Below are positions 29,875 to 39,301 of a stretch of DNA of 64,000 nucleotides, in pieces (the first letter of the stretch is position 1; every line of letters begins with the position of its first letter). The stretch covers positions 25,265,300-25,329,299 of the forward strand of contig NC_067204.1 of the NCBI RefSeq assembly GCF_026262505.1, read 5' to 3'. A model generated the notes under the pieces. That model ran no database searches, was not told the DNA's origin, and saw only the letters and a program-made list of their open reading frames with translations. The translations under genes were made by a program, and so were the position numbers. This DNA is from Trichomonas vaginalis G3 (lineage: Eukaryota > Parabasalia > Trichomonadida > Trichomonadidae).

Positions 29875-30246
29875 ATGAAGAAGAGCAAAGTAATGGTGAA
29901 GAGGATAATGGTACGTGTTACATGGGATTATCAAAGCCAAAATGAAATTTATTATGAATGTAACCCCAAAGGGATAATTATTCTAAAGAAAAAATGCCCT
30001 CGAAATTATGACCGAATCACAGCAGATCTGAAAAGATATAGCAAACCTTTCAATGAAGCAGTGGATCATCCTATTCCAATTCTTCAAATAAATAGTGAAT
30101 TCAATTCGTCTCAAAAAATTGATCAACAATTTGTAAATAAAATCCAAGACATTGAGATAATATCAGATGAAGAACAATTTAATAACTTTGAAGACGATAA
30201 TGAAACTAATGATTCAATTTTCAGTACTTTTGACCCAAACATTTAG
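29875..30246 (+). CDS. Small unknown protein
   Basis: 123 aa. Basic first half (MKKSKVMVKRIMVRVTWDYQ, IIILKKKCPRNYDRITADLKRY) and an acidic Asn/Asp-rich second half ending STFDPNI, similar in style to the acidic tails of the IBD proteins. No family recognised. Supported by the Inr match directly upstream and by the biased basic/acidic composition. A GTACGT sequence at 29910-29915 resembles a trichomonad 5' splice site, but I could not find the matching 3' site, so I treat the frame as unspliced. Confidence 0.5.
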   Translation: MKKSKVMVKRIMVRVTWDYQSQNEIYYECNPKGIIILKKKCPRNYDRITADLKRYSKPFNEAVDHPIPILQINSEFNSSQKIDQQFVNKIQDIEIISDEEQFNNFEDDNETNDSIFSTFDPNI

Positions 30247-30913
30247 CTTTCTTCTTGATTCATTTTTACTTGTTCTATTGTATCCATTTCCTAAAAATCA
30301 ATTAATACAAATCACCACATATCAAGATTTAATTGGTAAATGAAATAAAAATTGTTTTCATATATTTTCAAATCTCAATTCTCTTAATGGTGCAATTACT
30401 ACAATCTGACATGCTCTTTAAAAATCAATATATCTATATTTTAACAGCAGAAATATATAACAGACATATTAGGCACTATTTAATGATTAATAGTTACTTT
30501 CTCCTGACAAAACATAATAGCTTTTGACCTTAGAATATTGGGATAGAAAGCTTGTGTGTCAAAAAAATTGAGAAAATGTCAGAAAGTGGTAAGTGCACCC
30601 TTAAGCCTTAAGGGTCGCCTCTACTATCCGTTTTTACAGGCGTGAATTATCAATATTGTTCTAATTTTATATGCATATTTTCCACTTTGTATTAGATTTT
30701 GGATACTCAGATCTAGTCACAGTACTTTTATATATGATTGTGATGTAAACACTATTAAATATTTGAATCATAATTGCTTTGGAGAAGAAGTGTAATGCAC
30801 CACTTACGCCCCTACTGCATGACGCTTCACCCAAGTTGTCAAAAATTTGAAGTAAGTGCAGCCTTAAATTCTTGATAAAAAATGTTCATAAAAATAAAAA
30901 TAATAAAAAAAAT
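30247..30913. other. Convergent intergenic region with short repeats
   Basis: About 670 bases. It contains a 16-base direct repeat (GTAAGTGCACCCTTAA at 30589, GTAAGTGCAGCCTTAA at 30852, one mismatch) and a perfect palindrome at 30598-30614. No gene. It could be the trace of an old insertion. Confidence 0.45.
30598..30614. repeat. Perfect palindrome
   Basis: CCCTTAAG-C-CTTAAGGG, 8-bp arms around one base, within the first copy of the 16-base direct repeat. Purpose unknown. Confidence 0.7.
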
Positions 30914-33400
30914 TTAAAATTCAACTTTGAAAGTGAAAGGACCAAATCCGTATGTCAAATCAGTTCTAGACTCCAGGATATCAAACGTCTTGCACTTTTG
31001 AGCCTTTTCCTGTGATCTCCTGAAAATCAAACCGTTCTTTGGAACGAAATCATGAACAGTTTCAACTTTGTAGCGATCAGAAACTCTGACTAAATTGTAC
31101 TCGAAATCATCGCAATTTGAGAAAATTACTGATGCATCAACACCTGTATCATCTGGATATTCGTAGAAACCGCAGTCTTTCGTGTAATACAACAAGTGCA
31201 TCAATAATTTTGGTGGCAAGTATTGCTGTTCCAAAGATGCGATGAAACCATTCTTCTCCAAATCTTGATACAAATGGAATTTAACCCACATCTCAAGATC
31301 CATTGGTTTGATGAAATTGAAGATGTCTTGGGGCAATGGTTTCTCGTACTTCGACAACACTAAGTTGTGCTTGATAGTAAATGGATACTTGTACGATTTC
31401 AAAATAATTGTAAGTGTGTTGTTTTCAAGTGTCACTTTTTCAGCACGGCAATTTTCAAATGTCACTTTTTCTGATTCAGTTTGTCTTATTTTTACGATAA
31501 CTTTCTTGTCTTTGATGAATTTCTGGTTGCCTTCGCCTTCGAACTTGATTTCGAAGGCATCTTCTGTCATCTTTGTTGTCACCTTTGTCTTGAAGCTGTC
31601 AGAACCGTTTGTCAAACCACCATCATCGTCAATTACAGTGAAAGATGTTTCTCCGCATGGGAAGACCTCGAAAGTTGCTTCCTTCTTGTCCTGCAATGGA
31701 ACCAAACCGCCAGCTCTCACAAAAAGTGGAATTGTTGACAGATTTCCGTAAATCATGTGCCAACCACCTTTGTACTGTCTTCCTGTCTGGTAGTCGAACC
31801 AGAGGGAGTCATCTGGCAACCAGACTGCGATGAACGAATGTCCTAAATCCTTGTCAATTGGATTTGTAATTGGACATGCAATGATATCATTGCCGATCAA
31901 AAATTGAGAAGGACAGTTATAAGCGGATTCACTTTCCTGGTAATCATAGTACATTGGCTTAATGATTTGATCACCGAAGGAAAGTGAGTAGAAGAGAGGT
32001 GTGAGTTTGCAGTGGAACTGCATTGCTTTGATTGCGAGTTCTTCAATGGTTTTCTCGTATCCCCATGGAAGTCTTTCGTGGAAAATGTTTCTGTTTGAGT
32101 GCATTCTCAATATTGGGAATAATGCACCTGTTTGAACCCATCTGAGGTACAATTCGCCTGTCTCGTGTCCGCCGTAGTGGCCGCCAATGTCATGTGACCA
32201 GTAGTTGAAGCCAATGTTGGCAGCAGTGCTTGTGAAATATGGTTGGAACTGTAATGATGACCATTCAACAAAAGTGTCGCCAGAAAATCCGATAGGATAT
32301 CTTTGGCCACCTAATCCGCACCATCTTGAGAGAATGAGTGGTCTTCTCTTGCGTCCGTTGTCCTTGAAGTGCCAGTTGTTGAGAGTAATGAGTGGATCAA
32401 CCTTTTCGTCGTTTTGTTGTTGCCAATCAATCCACCAGAAATCAACTCCTTGTTCTTCAAGGGGATGGAGGACACAATCGAAGTAGTTGGTCATGAATTT
32501 AGGATCTGAACCACAGAATTTAACTGGTTCTGGTGGTGTTACGCCCATCCTTTTCGCCATCTTTTCATATTGCATCTCGTGGCTCTGAATTCCTTCCGCT
32601 GGATGGAGATTCATTGTAACTTGGAGGCCGCGCTTGTGTAATTCGTCAAGAAGGTTCTGTGGATCTGGAATTAATTTCTTATTCCATGTATAACCTGTCC
32701 AGCCGTCGCAATGCCAGTCCATATCAATGACATAGACGGAAAGAGGTATATTGTGCTTGATAAATTCGTCGGCAACGTTGATCATTTCTTGGGAAGTGTA
32801 TGGCCAGTATCTGGACCACCAGATTCCGTAGGCGTAACGAGAAATGATTGGATTCTTGCCACTCATCTGTAGGAAGTCATGGAGACAGACTTTGTAGTCA
32901 TGATCATATCCAAAGAAGTAGCAATCGATTTCTGATGTGTTCGGTTGAACAGAACCATCTTCAAAGATGTATGCTGACTTATCTTCATAAAATGTAAAGC
33001 CATCACGTGAGATTAAGCCAGGTCCGAGTGGGCAAGAGCCTGTGACCATATCTAATGTACGAATTGTTCCGAAAAGATCTTTCTCTGGCTTTGTGCCAAA
33101 TTTCCATGCAAATTTTTCTGCAAAAATTTGGAAATTCTCCTCATTTGGTTGGCATTCTTTACTTTTGGCAATCAAAGTCAAAGTATCTGTTTTAATTGTT
33201 AGATGCTCATCTGTTGGAATGCTTTCAAATTGAACAACAGGCATTTTACGATTTATAAATGATATTGTTGCTTGATCTACAAATTTTTTCTCAGAATTGT
33301 ATTCAATACGTATGCACCTATTAGTAAGCACAGTAATTCTGTAGTTTCCCCACTGTACGATCGACGCTGGGTCGGAAAGAGGTTCAAAATTCTTGCTCAT
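30914..33400 (-). CDS. GH31 family alpha-glycosidase
   Basis: 828 aa. A beta-sandwich N-terminal region (1-~180) precedes the (beta/alpha)8 catalytic domain (~185-530) and C-terminal beta domains. The catalytic nucleophile is Asp325 in DFWWIDWQQ and the acid/base is Asp375 in GFSGDT; other GH31 landmarks are YGIWWSRYWPYTSQE, VIDMDWH and WSHDIGGHYGG, with RMHSNR after them. The WWIDWQQ form, instead of the WLDMNE of lysosomal alpha-glucosidases, is more typical of bacterial GH31 enzymes. No signal peptide, so a cytosolic enzyme acting on glycogen-derived or imported alpha-glucosides or xylosides is likely; the substrate cannot be read. Third positions are GC-rich, suggesting good expression. 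An initiator-like TCAATT lies about 10 bases before the ATG, and a MULE sits 150 bases upstream. Confidence 0.92.
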   Translation of the reverse strand: MSKNFEPLSDPASIVQWGNYRITVLTNRCIRIEYNSEKKFVDQATISFINRKMPVVQFESIPTDEHLTIKTDTLTLIAKSKECQPNEENFQIFAEKFAWKFGTKPEKDLFGTIRTLDMVTGSCPLGPGLISRDGFTFYEDKSAYIFEDGSVQPNTSEIDCYFFGYDHDYKVCLHDFLQMSGKNPIISRYAYGIWWSRYWPYTSQEMINVADEFIKHNIPLSVYVIDMDWHCDGWTGYTWNKKLIPDPQNLLDELHKRGLQVTMNLHPAEGIQSHEMQYEKMAKRMGVTPPEPVKFCGSDPKFMTNYFDCVLHPLEEQGVDFWWIDWQQQNDEKVDPLITLNNWHFKDNGRKRRPLILSRWCGLGGQRYPIGFSGDTFVEWSSLQFQPYFTSTAANIGFNYWSHDIGGHYGGHETGELYLRWVQTGALFPILRMHSNRNIFHERLPWGYEKTIEELAIKAMQFHCKLTPLFYSLSFGDQIIKPMYYDYQESESAYNCPSQFLIGNDIIACPITNPIDKDLGHSFIAVWLPDDSLWFDYQTGRQYKGGWHMIYGNLSTIPLFVRAGGLVPLQDKKEATFEVFPCGETSFTVIDDDGGLTNGSDSFKTKVTTKMTEDAFEIKFEGEGNQKFIKDKKVIVKIRQTESEKVTFENCRAEKVTLENNTLTIILKSYKYPFTIKHNLVLSKYEKPLPQDIFNFIKPMDLEMWVKFHLYQDLEKNGFIASLEQQYLPPKLLMHLLYYTKDCGFYEYPDDTGVDASVIFSNCDDFEYNLVRVSDRYKVETVHDFVPKNGLIFRRSQEKAQKCKTFDILESRTDLTYGFGPFTFKVEF

Positions 33401-33540
33401 TTATCAATTGATTTCACTTGACGATATTAATCGTTGTGTTTTTATGGAAATATAATTTATGATGCAAATCATAATATAAGTAAAATAATCGTGTAAATTT
33501 TTGCCACATTTTTTGCATTCAATTATTTCTGACGATAGTG

Positions 33541-33549
33541 GATTTTTTT
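33541..33549 (+). repeat. Left 9-bp target-site duplication of the MULE
   Basis: GATTTTTTT, repeated at 36792-36800 just outside the other end. With this assignment the inverted ends align at equal distance from both borders, which supports the boundary. Confidence 0.75.
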
Positions 33550-33595
33550 GAGTAGGGGTAATTTTAGCTAAAAGCGACACGCTTGTAAAAAGTGA

Positions 33596-33630
33596 CACAC
33601 CCGTGAAGGGTGTGATTACCGATCGGTAAT
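33596..33630. repeat. Two adjoining palindromes near the MULE 5' end
   Basis: A hairpin CACACCC-GTGAA-GGGTGTG (33596-33614) is followed directly by the perfect 16-base palindrome ATTACCGATCGGTAAT (33615-33630). They lie about 46 bases inside the left end and may be transposase contact sites. Confidence 0.8.
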
Positions 33631-34247
33631 TTCGACAGTTTAGAATTTAAAATTTTTTATGGAACTGTTGCGAGTTTCATAAAGAATTTAAGGAATATAA
33701 GCAAAGATTTGAATCAAAATCTTAGACCTAAGCCGATCGCTTCGCTCGCGGCTTTCTTTATTATTTTAAATTTGCATATTTCCATCAAAAGTTCATAAGG
33801 TAAAAAATTTCGTTTATATTATTGCAAAATAAAATCTTCATTATCAAAATAATATTAAATGATAATATAATATAATTTATAAACAACTATTATTTAATAA
33901 AGTTTAATTGCCAAGGTTCATCTAATTTTTTGATTTTTAATGTTTTATGAATTTTATTTATCATGTATATATCTAATGAAGATTATATATGTAGAAGATA
34001 AGTACCTTAATATGTACGTAAAAATTAATGAAATTTATTTTGAATGTAGAACCGAGCAATTTTCAAATTTTGTGCTTTTTTTGAATTTTCTCGATACCAG
34101 ATAAGTTGTGTTGGCTAAATAATATATGGATACAATGTGTCTTATAGATGAATATATGCACAAAGTTTAAGAGGCCATTTTCTTTCAGAAACCGAGATTT
34201 GTGAATTTTTTCAAATTTTGTGCTTTTTTTGATATTGAAATTTCATT

Positions 34248-34255
34248 TCATTTTT
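34248..34255 (+). promoter_or_regulatory. Inr-like start of the MULE transposase
   Basis: TCATTTTT with the A at 34250, nine bases before the ATG at 34259. The element thus seems to carry a host-type initiator for its own transposase. Confidence 0.45.
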
Positions 34256-34258
34256 TTG

Positions 34259-35930
34259 ATGCATATCGATGCACCATGCGAACTTAAAGAAAGGCTATCT
34301 TATATAGATGCTATGAAAGCTGTCATTGATAACGAATGCCATGCAGGTTGTCCATATCAATTAAAAAAAATCCAAATTTAGGGGGAACAAAATTAAAATT
34401 CAGGTGCAGTGCAGATAAATGTGAAGCATGTATCTCATTTCTAAAGGATGATGAAGAATATATCCTAACAGAATATAATGGAACACATAATCACAATCAA
34501 ATCAAAGATGAGACAAAGAAATACCACACATTATCACAATGCTATCGTCGGGTACTTATTAATTTTATAAAACAGGGGGTGATCCGAAAATGGCTCAAAT
34601 TGAATGCGACAAAAAACTTGATCTGGATGATCCACTTAACAGGCCATCTTTTTTGAATGCATCTTCAGATCAAATGAAAACAATTCAGGAAAAAGGAAAT
34701 AAAAAGATCAAAGGTATTCAAAAGTACGATGATAATCAATTCAAGTCAACTCAATTATTTAAGGGTATCAAAGAACAAGAGTCACCAAAAGATTTAATTT
34801 ATTTCGATGTCGATAATTACAACAAACCAAAGAAATTAATCTTTTATTATGCTTCTTTCAAATTTCTGGACATAATCAAAATTGTGAAAGAGCATTTTAT
34901 TGATGCAACCCATTCATTACTTGAATTTAAAATGTTGTTTTACATGATATCAGCCAAATTTCCAAATACACATGCATTCCCAATTTTTCAATTTGTCGTT
35001 TATCCAAACACTTCAGAAAATATTGCATTCTGTCTCAAGGCATTTTTTAACTGGGCAAAAGTAAAACCAAAATATTTTATGTCAGATTGTGCACAAGAAA
35101 TCGAAAATGCGATTATCAACTCTTTTCCAGAAGTTATCCTTCATTGGTGTGCAGTTCATGTAATGAGGGCGTTCAGAAAAAATTTGAAAGATTATGCATT
35201 TGAGAGTTCAGACAAATTGATATTAGATACAAAAATGAACTATCTTGCATACGGCAGAAATGGCAAGAAAGAATGGATTGAACCAACGTTCAAAAAAATT
35301 CTGGAAATAGCCGAAAAATTCCCAGAATTTTCAAAATACATACAAAATCAATGGATATCAAACCAAGAAAGATGGACAGCCGCTGAAAGAGATGAAAATT
35401 TAGCTCTCACAAATAACATTTCAGAATCGATTAACAAAAAAATTAAATATTACTACTTTGGCGGAACAATTTTCATGAGATTTGATCGATTTGTGATGAA
35501 ATTAATCGATTTTATCGTTCCTTCATTTTATTACAGAATTTCTCAAGATATAAGGCTCAGAGACAAAATTCCAAATCCGTTGCCATCTGAAAAAAAGCCA
35601 AAAAAGTCTACAATCAGACTGGATACAGAAAAATGTATAATGCTCACTGATAAAATTAAATCGTTAATAGTTAACTCATCAGCAAACTTAAATACGCTTC
35701 AATTGGGTTTAGATGACCTACTTGATAAAGTTGTCAAGGCAGCAAAGGTTCAAAAACGAATGACCCAGTATTTTTCGAAATTAAGTATCCCAATGGAAAT
35801 CAAGCTTAGTATTCTCACGCAAATTACAGAATTTGGATGCAATACCCCTCAATTCATTGTTGAGAATGCCAAGTCTTTTCAAGATAAAATTATTACAGAT
35901 TTCCACCTTCAAATTTATACAACATTATAA
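34259..35930 (+). pseudogene. MULE transposase with two frame breaks
   Basis: The protein begins MHIDAPCELKERLSYIDAM; a zinc-binding FLYWCH/WRKY-like domain follows (KFRCSADKCEACISFLKDDE ... NGTHNHN), then the MULE catalytic domain and a C-terminal region. Catalytic acids are visible in FIDATHSLLEF, YFMSDCAQEIENAI and NNISESINKKIKYY, with the C/H motif HWCAVHVMRAF between the second and third. The frame changes twice, at the A run 34363-34370 and the G run 34575-34579, so the main open part is 34590-35930 (446 codons). Both breaks are in homopolymers, so sequencing error is a real alternative to true decay. A whole transposase of about 550 residues would be the normal form. Confidence 0.8.
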
Positions 35931-36011
35931 AAATTTATGAATAAAAACTTGATATAAAATAACATTTTTATTTTTACTAAGAAAAAAAAGGTTTTTGATA
36001 ATAAATTTATT

Positions 36012-36601
36012 TTATTTCGAAAAAGTAGCAATAATCGTAAAAGGGTATTGATAGGCTTGCTAAAGTAACTAATTTTAGCTGTCAAATACTTTTGTATTTT
36101 GAAGTAAATTAGTATAAATTTGTTTTTACTTTTATTTCGAAAAAGTAGCAATAATCGTAAAAGGGTATTGATAGGCTTGCTAAAGTAACTAATTTTAGCT
36201 GTCAAATACTTTTGTATTTTGAAGTAAATTAGTATAAATTTGTTTTTACTTTTATTTCGAAAAAGTAGCAATAATCGTAAAAGGGTATTGATAGGCTTGC
36301 TAAAGTAACTAATTTTAGCTGTCAAATACTTTTGTATTTTGAAGTAAATTAGTATAAATTTGTTTTTACTTTTATTTCGAAAAAGTAGCAATAATCGTAA
36401 AAGGGTATTGATAGGCTTGCTAAAGTAACTAATTTTAGCTGTCAAATACTTTTGTATTTTGAAGTAAATTAGTATAAATTTGTTTTTACTTTTATTTCGA
36501 AAAAGTAGCAATAATCGTAAAAGGGTATTGATAGGCTTGCTAAAGTAACTAATTTTAGCTGTCAAATACTTTTGTATTTTGAAGTAAATTAGTATAAATT
36601 T
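36012..36601 (+). repeat. 120-bp tandem array, five copies
   Basis: Units start at 36012, 36132, 36252, 36372 and 36492 and appear identical; the last is cut about 10 bases short by the unique MULE end. Because 120 is divisible by three, the minus strand shows a long repetitive open frame, which I consider fortuitous. The sister MULE at the window start has at least three copies. Confidence 0.95.
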
Positions 36602-36643
36602 GATATTATTTTAACTCCCTTTGAAAACCTCAATTTTCCATAC

Positions 36644-36705
36644 AGAGGGAACGGGAATAGCATCCAATATTCCCTGAGAATGGTTGCGCATTCTCAGTTC
36701 CCTCT
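36644..36705 (+). ncRNA. Potential three-way-junction structure at the MULE 3' end
   Basis: 62 bases that can pair completely: an outer 9-bp stem (AGAGGGAAC with GTTCCCTCT), a 7-bp hairpin (GGGAATA with TATTCCC, 8-base loop) and an 8-bp hairpin (TGAGAATG with CATTCTCA, 6-base loop), with no unpaired base at the junction. The same structure is at 393-454 in the other MULE copy. It may form in RNA or as a DNA cruciform; typed as ncRNA only for want of a better class. Confidence 0.55.
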
Positions 36706-36791
36706 ATATTTCGAACGAAGCTCTCATCGGTCTTTTTTTTAATACTAAACTTTTTTTTTCCTGTCACTTTTAGCGAAAATTTGGGTTTGCC

Positions 36792-36800
36792 GATTTTTTT
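36792..36800 (+). repeat. Right 9-bp target-site duplication of the MULE
   Basis: GATTTTTTT, matching 33541-33549. Confidence 0.75.
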
Positions 36801-37092
36801 TCACTTAACATGACATTGTAACAGATCATATTTAAATATGATAATTAAATTTACATTATTGAATACCATTTTTTTATCATGTTTGATTGTGAACTTGATG
36901 AAGAAAAATTCTTTATCAAAAAAAAATATCGATTTTGTAGATCTAAATACTCAATAATGTCTAACATTACACTGATTAATACGAAAAATATAATAAAAAT
37001 ATTCAAGAGTAACGCTAAGTGGTTCACCAATCAATTGACTGTGAGAATTGCTATCGAATCAAATTTCGTCGTGGAATACAAGTGAATTAGTA
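36801..37092. other. Spacer between two transposons
   Basis: About 290 AT-rich bases. A 68-codon frame at 36879-37085 is basic and Ile/Lys-rich and has no motif. Nothing supported. Confidence 0.4.
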
Positions 37093-37101
37093 AGTTATGT
37101 T

Positions 37102-38587
37102 AAGGATGTCAATTCGGAAAATTGTTTTCGTTTTAGGAGAATATAATTTTCCGTTTGGAAAATTTAAAAAGTGAGACGCGCAGGATTCGAACTTTATTAA
37201 AAGTTGATTTAAATATATTCTAGTGTGGAATCTAAGGATAATATCATATTTAAAATAAGAATATACGAGTTTAGGTAGTTTTATTTTTTCGATAAATTTG
37301 AGAGCATGTACGTTTAGGGCATCAAAAGTGTCAATTCGCTCAGCGAAAGCTGAGCTAGCTTCGTTCTCGAAAGAATAGGGAAGGAGTGAAGGAGAGTCAT
37401 ACAGATATTGACACATTCATATCATTTCAACAAATTTTGATCAAATTGAAATTCAATGAAATTCAATTCACTTCATATCCTTCAGTCAGTACATTGACAT
37501 CCTTCTACATCACAATTATAACTCGGGCATCAATAGTTCTACAACTAACTCAGAAAAAAACAAGATTTTTACTTCCAGCTTACAGCTTTTAAAAAGTTTC
37601 GATGATAAAAATCACTCTACTCTTGTTTATAGATATGTGGTGATAGTAGGTAAACATATTCTTATCGATTTTAATAAAAATATTTTTACGAAAATCTGAG
37701 CCAATTACAGAGTTATTCATAAAGTCCATGATAACTGTAATTACTTCATCTTTGTTTTATATTTGAATAAACAATTTAATTTAAATTGCATAATATTTTT
37801 TGGTTGAAAGACAGGAAACTTAGTTGAGTTTGTATTATTTTTATCGTTTAATTCATCGTATCAGTGAGTGATCCAGATATTTAAGATATTTAGAAAAAAA
37901 TTATTATTTTGATTAACAAATTTTAATCAAAATAGCAAAAATCTGTTTGATAGCTGTAAACAAACAATAATTTTTATTTCAAGCAAAATCACTTATTTTC
38001 ATCTAAACGTATAAAATTGTCAATTTTATGAAAATAAATTGAAAATCTCATGAAATGTAAAGGAGAGTAATATTTTTCAATTTTCTTTTTTTCTTTGTCT
38101 CAAATATTTTCTGTTGGGAATTTTCTTGTTATCAAAAAATAATTTTAATATTTGTTTATTTCATTACATACAATAAAATTTTAAAAACTCTATTTCTTCA
38201 CAAGAAAATTTTTTTCCTTCATATGAAGAAACATTTTGTTCTCCATTTGATACTGAGTCTAAATCTCGATTTTTGAATTTTCTTCTTTCCAAATTTCTTT
38301 TTTCCAAATTAGAAGTTTAATTCAAATTTTCAATAGTTTATATATTTTCTCAAACCGTCTCAGATTTTCTCACTTTTTAGGGATTTTCTCTCAAAATATA
38401 CAAAAATAGTAATATCAATACATGTGTCTAATATACTTTAAAAGCATCTTGACAAAATTCAAAAACGAAGAGTTCTTCTCTCCAAATTTTTTTCAAAATC
38501 AAAAAAATGAGATAAAAAAATACGTTTGGGAAATTCATTTTTAGCATTTTAGGAATTTTCTCACTTTTCTTCCAAATTGACATCCTT
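37102..38587. mobile_element. Non-autonomous DNA transposon with 9-bp target duplication
   Basis: 1486 bp bounded by the direct repeat AGTTATGTT (37093-37101 and 38588-38596). The ends are inverted: AAGGATGTCAATTCGGAA at the left and, on the minus strand, AAGGATGTCAATTTGGAA at the right (one mismatch in 18). No transposase frame is present. The interior has repeated short phrases (AAATTTTCTCACTTTTTAGG-like) near the right end and a GAAA-looped hairpin at 37338-37355. The 9-bp duplication suggests mobilisation by a MULE transposase, but the end sequence differs from the MULE at 33550, so another family member probably moves it. Confidence 0.7.
37338..37355. repeat. Perfect hairpin with GAAA loop
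   Basis: GCTCAGC-GAAA-GCTGAGC, a 7-bp stem closed by a GNRA-type loop on the plus strand, inside the non-autonomous element and in its only GC-richer patch. Confidence 0.7.
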
Positions 38588-38596
38588 AGTTATGTT

Positions 38597-39301
38597 TGTT
38601 TTAATAATATTTTTATAGTTATCCAATCTTCAATCAATGAAAGATTCTCGGAGGGTTCTGTAAACTGGATATATTTAATTTAGAGGCAATATTATAATAG
38701 AGATAATAATTTATGCTCATATTTATAGTTATATGGCTCAACTACTGATTTTCAAAAGAAATTGATCGGAATTCATGACAAAATTCAAAATTATTTACTT
38801 GTTCGATATCAAATATAGTCCAAATATCTTTGAGGCATATATTTTTTTAAACAAGAGTAAAAAACCCAACGTTAGAAATTGGAGATGTGTTATCGTAAAT
38901 TTGAAAAAAAAACTTCTGAAAACTATTGTATACATTTTGGGGTGATCGTTGAAGTTAATCGTAACTCTAAATGGAGATAAAGATAGGAGAAAGTTGGAAC
39001 TTCATTTCCATATTATGAGAGACCTTGAGGCTTCAGAGGAAATATGATTAGAACCAACTATGTGTGAAAGATACTAAGGTTAAACATGAATTTAAGATTG
39101 AGAGGAAATACCATCAAGCTATTCAAAATTTTTGTAAACTTCACAAATATCCTGACTGAATTGAATTATTAATTTCAACAAAAATTGAACAATCATGGGA
39201 AAATTATGAAGCTCGATAAAAAGAATACCATAATGGTAATATTTAGATAAATCTACAACAAAACCGAAAATAATAACAAGATAATATAAATTCTTTCTGA
39301 A
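38597..39301. other. Intergenic, 3' flank of the Myb gene
   Basis: About 700 AT-rich bases without recognisable coding potential, repeats or RNA genes. Confidence 0.4.

Larger units (their letters stand above)
33550..36791 (+). mobile_element. Complete-length MULE (Mutator-like) DNA transposon
   Basis: 3242 bp flanked by the 9-bp duplication GATTTTTTT. The ends are imperfect inverted repeats: GAGTAGGGGTAATTTTAGCT at the left and, on the minus strand, GGCAAACCCAAATTTTCGCT at the right, continuing as AAAAGYGACA in both. Inside are two short palindromes (33596-33630), a transposase reading frame (34259-35930) with two frame breaks, a five-copy 120-bp repeat array and a conserved terminal segment with a three-way-junction structure. 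A second copy ends at 542. Nine-base duplications are typical of MULEs. The near identity of the two copies suggests recent activity in the genome. Confidence 0.88.

Noticed and set aside
29910-29915. Intron in the small gene (GTACGT)
   Set aside because: No trichomonad-type 3' splice/branch sequence (ACTAACACACAG-like) was found downstream, and the frame reads through.
35915-36565. 216-codon minus-strand repetitive frame through the 120-bp array
   Set aside because: It arises because the unit is a multiple of three; no start context, no family, and the plus strand is the end of a transposon.
37171-37192. Possible minus-strand tRNA suggested by GGATTCGAAC
   Set aside because: The neighbouring bases do not form a T stem, and no acceptor or anticodon arm lies at tRNA distance.
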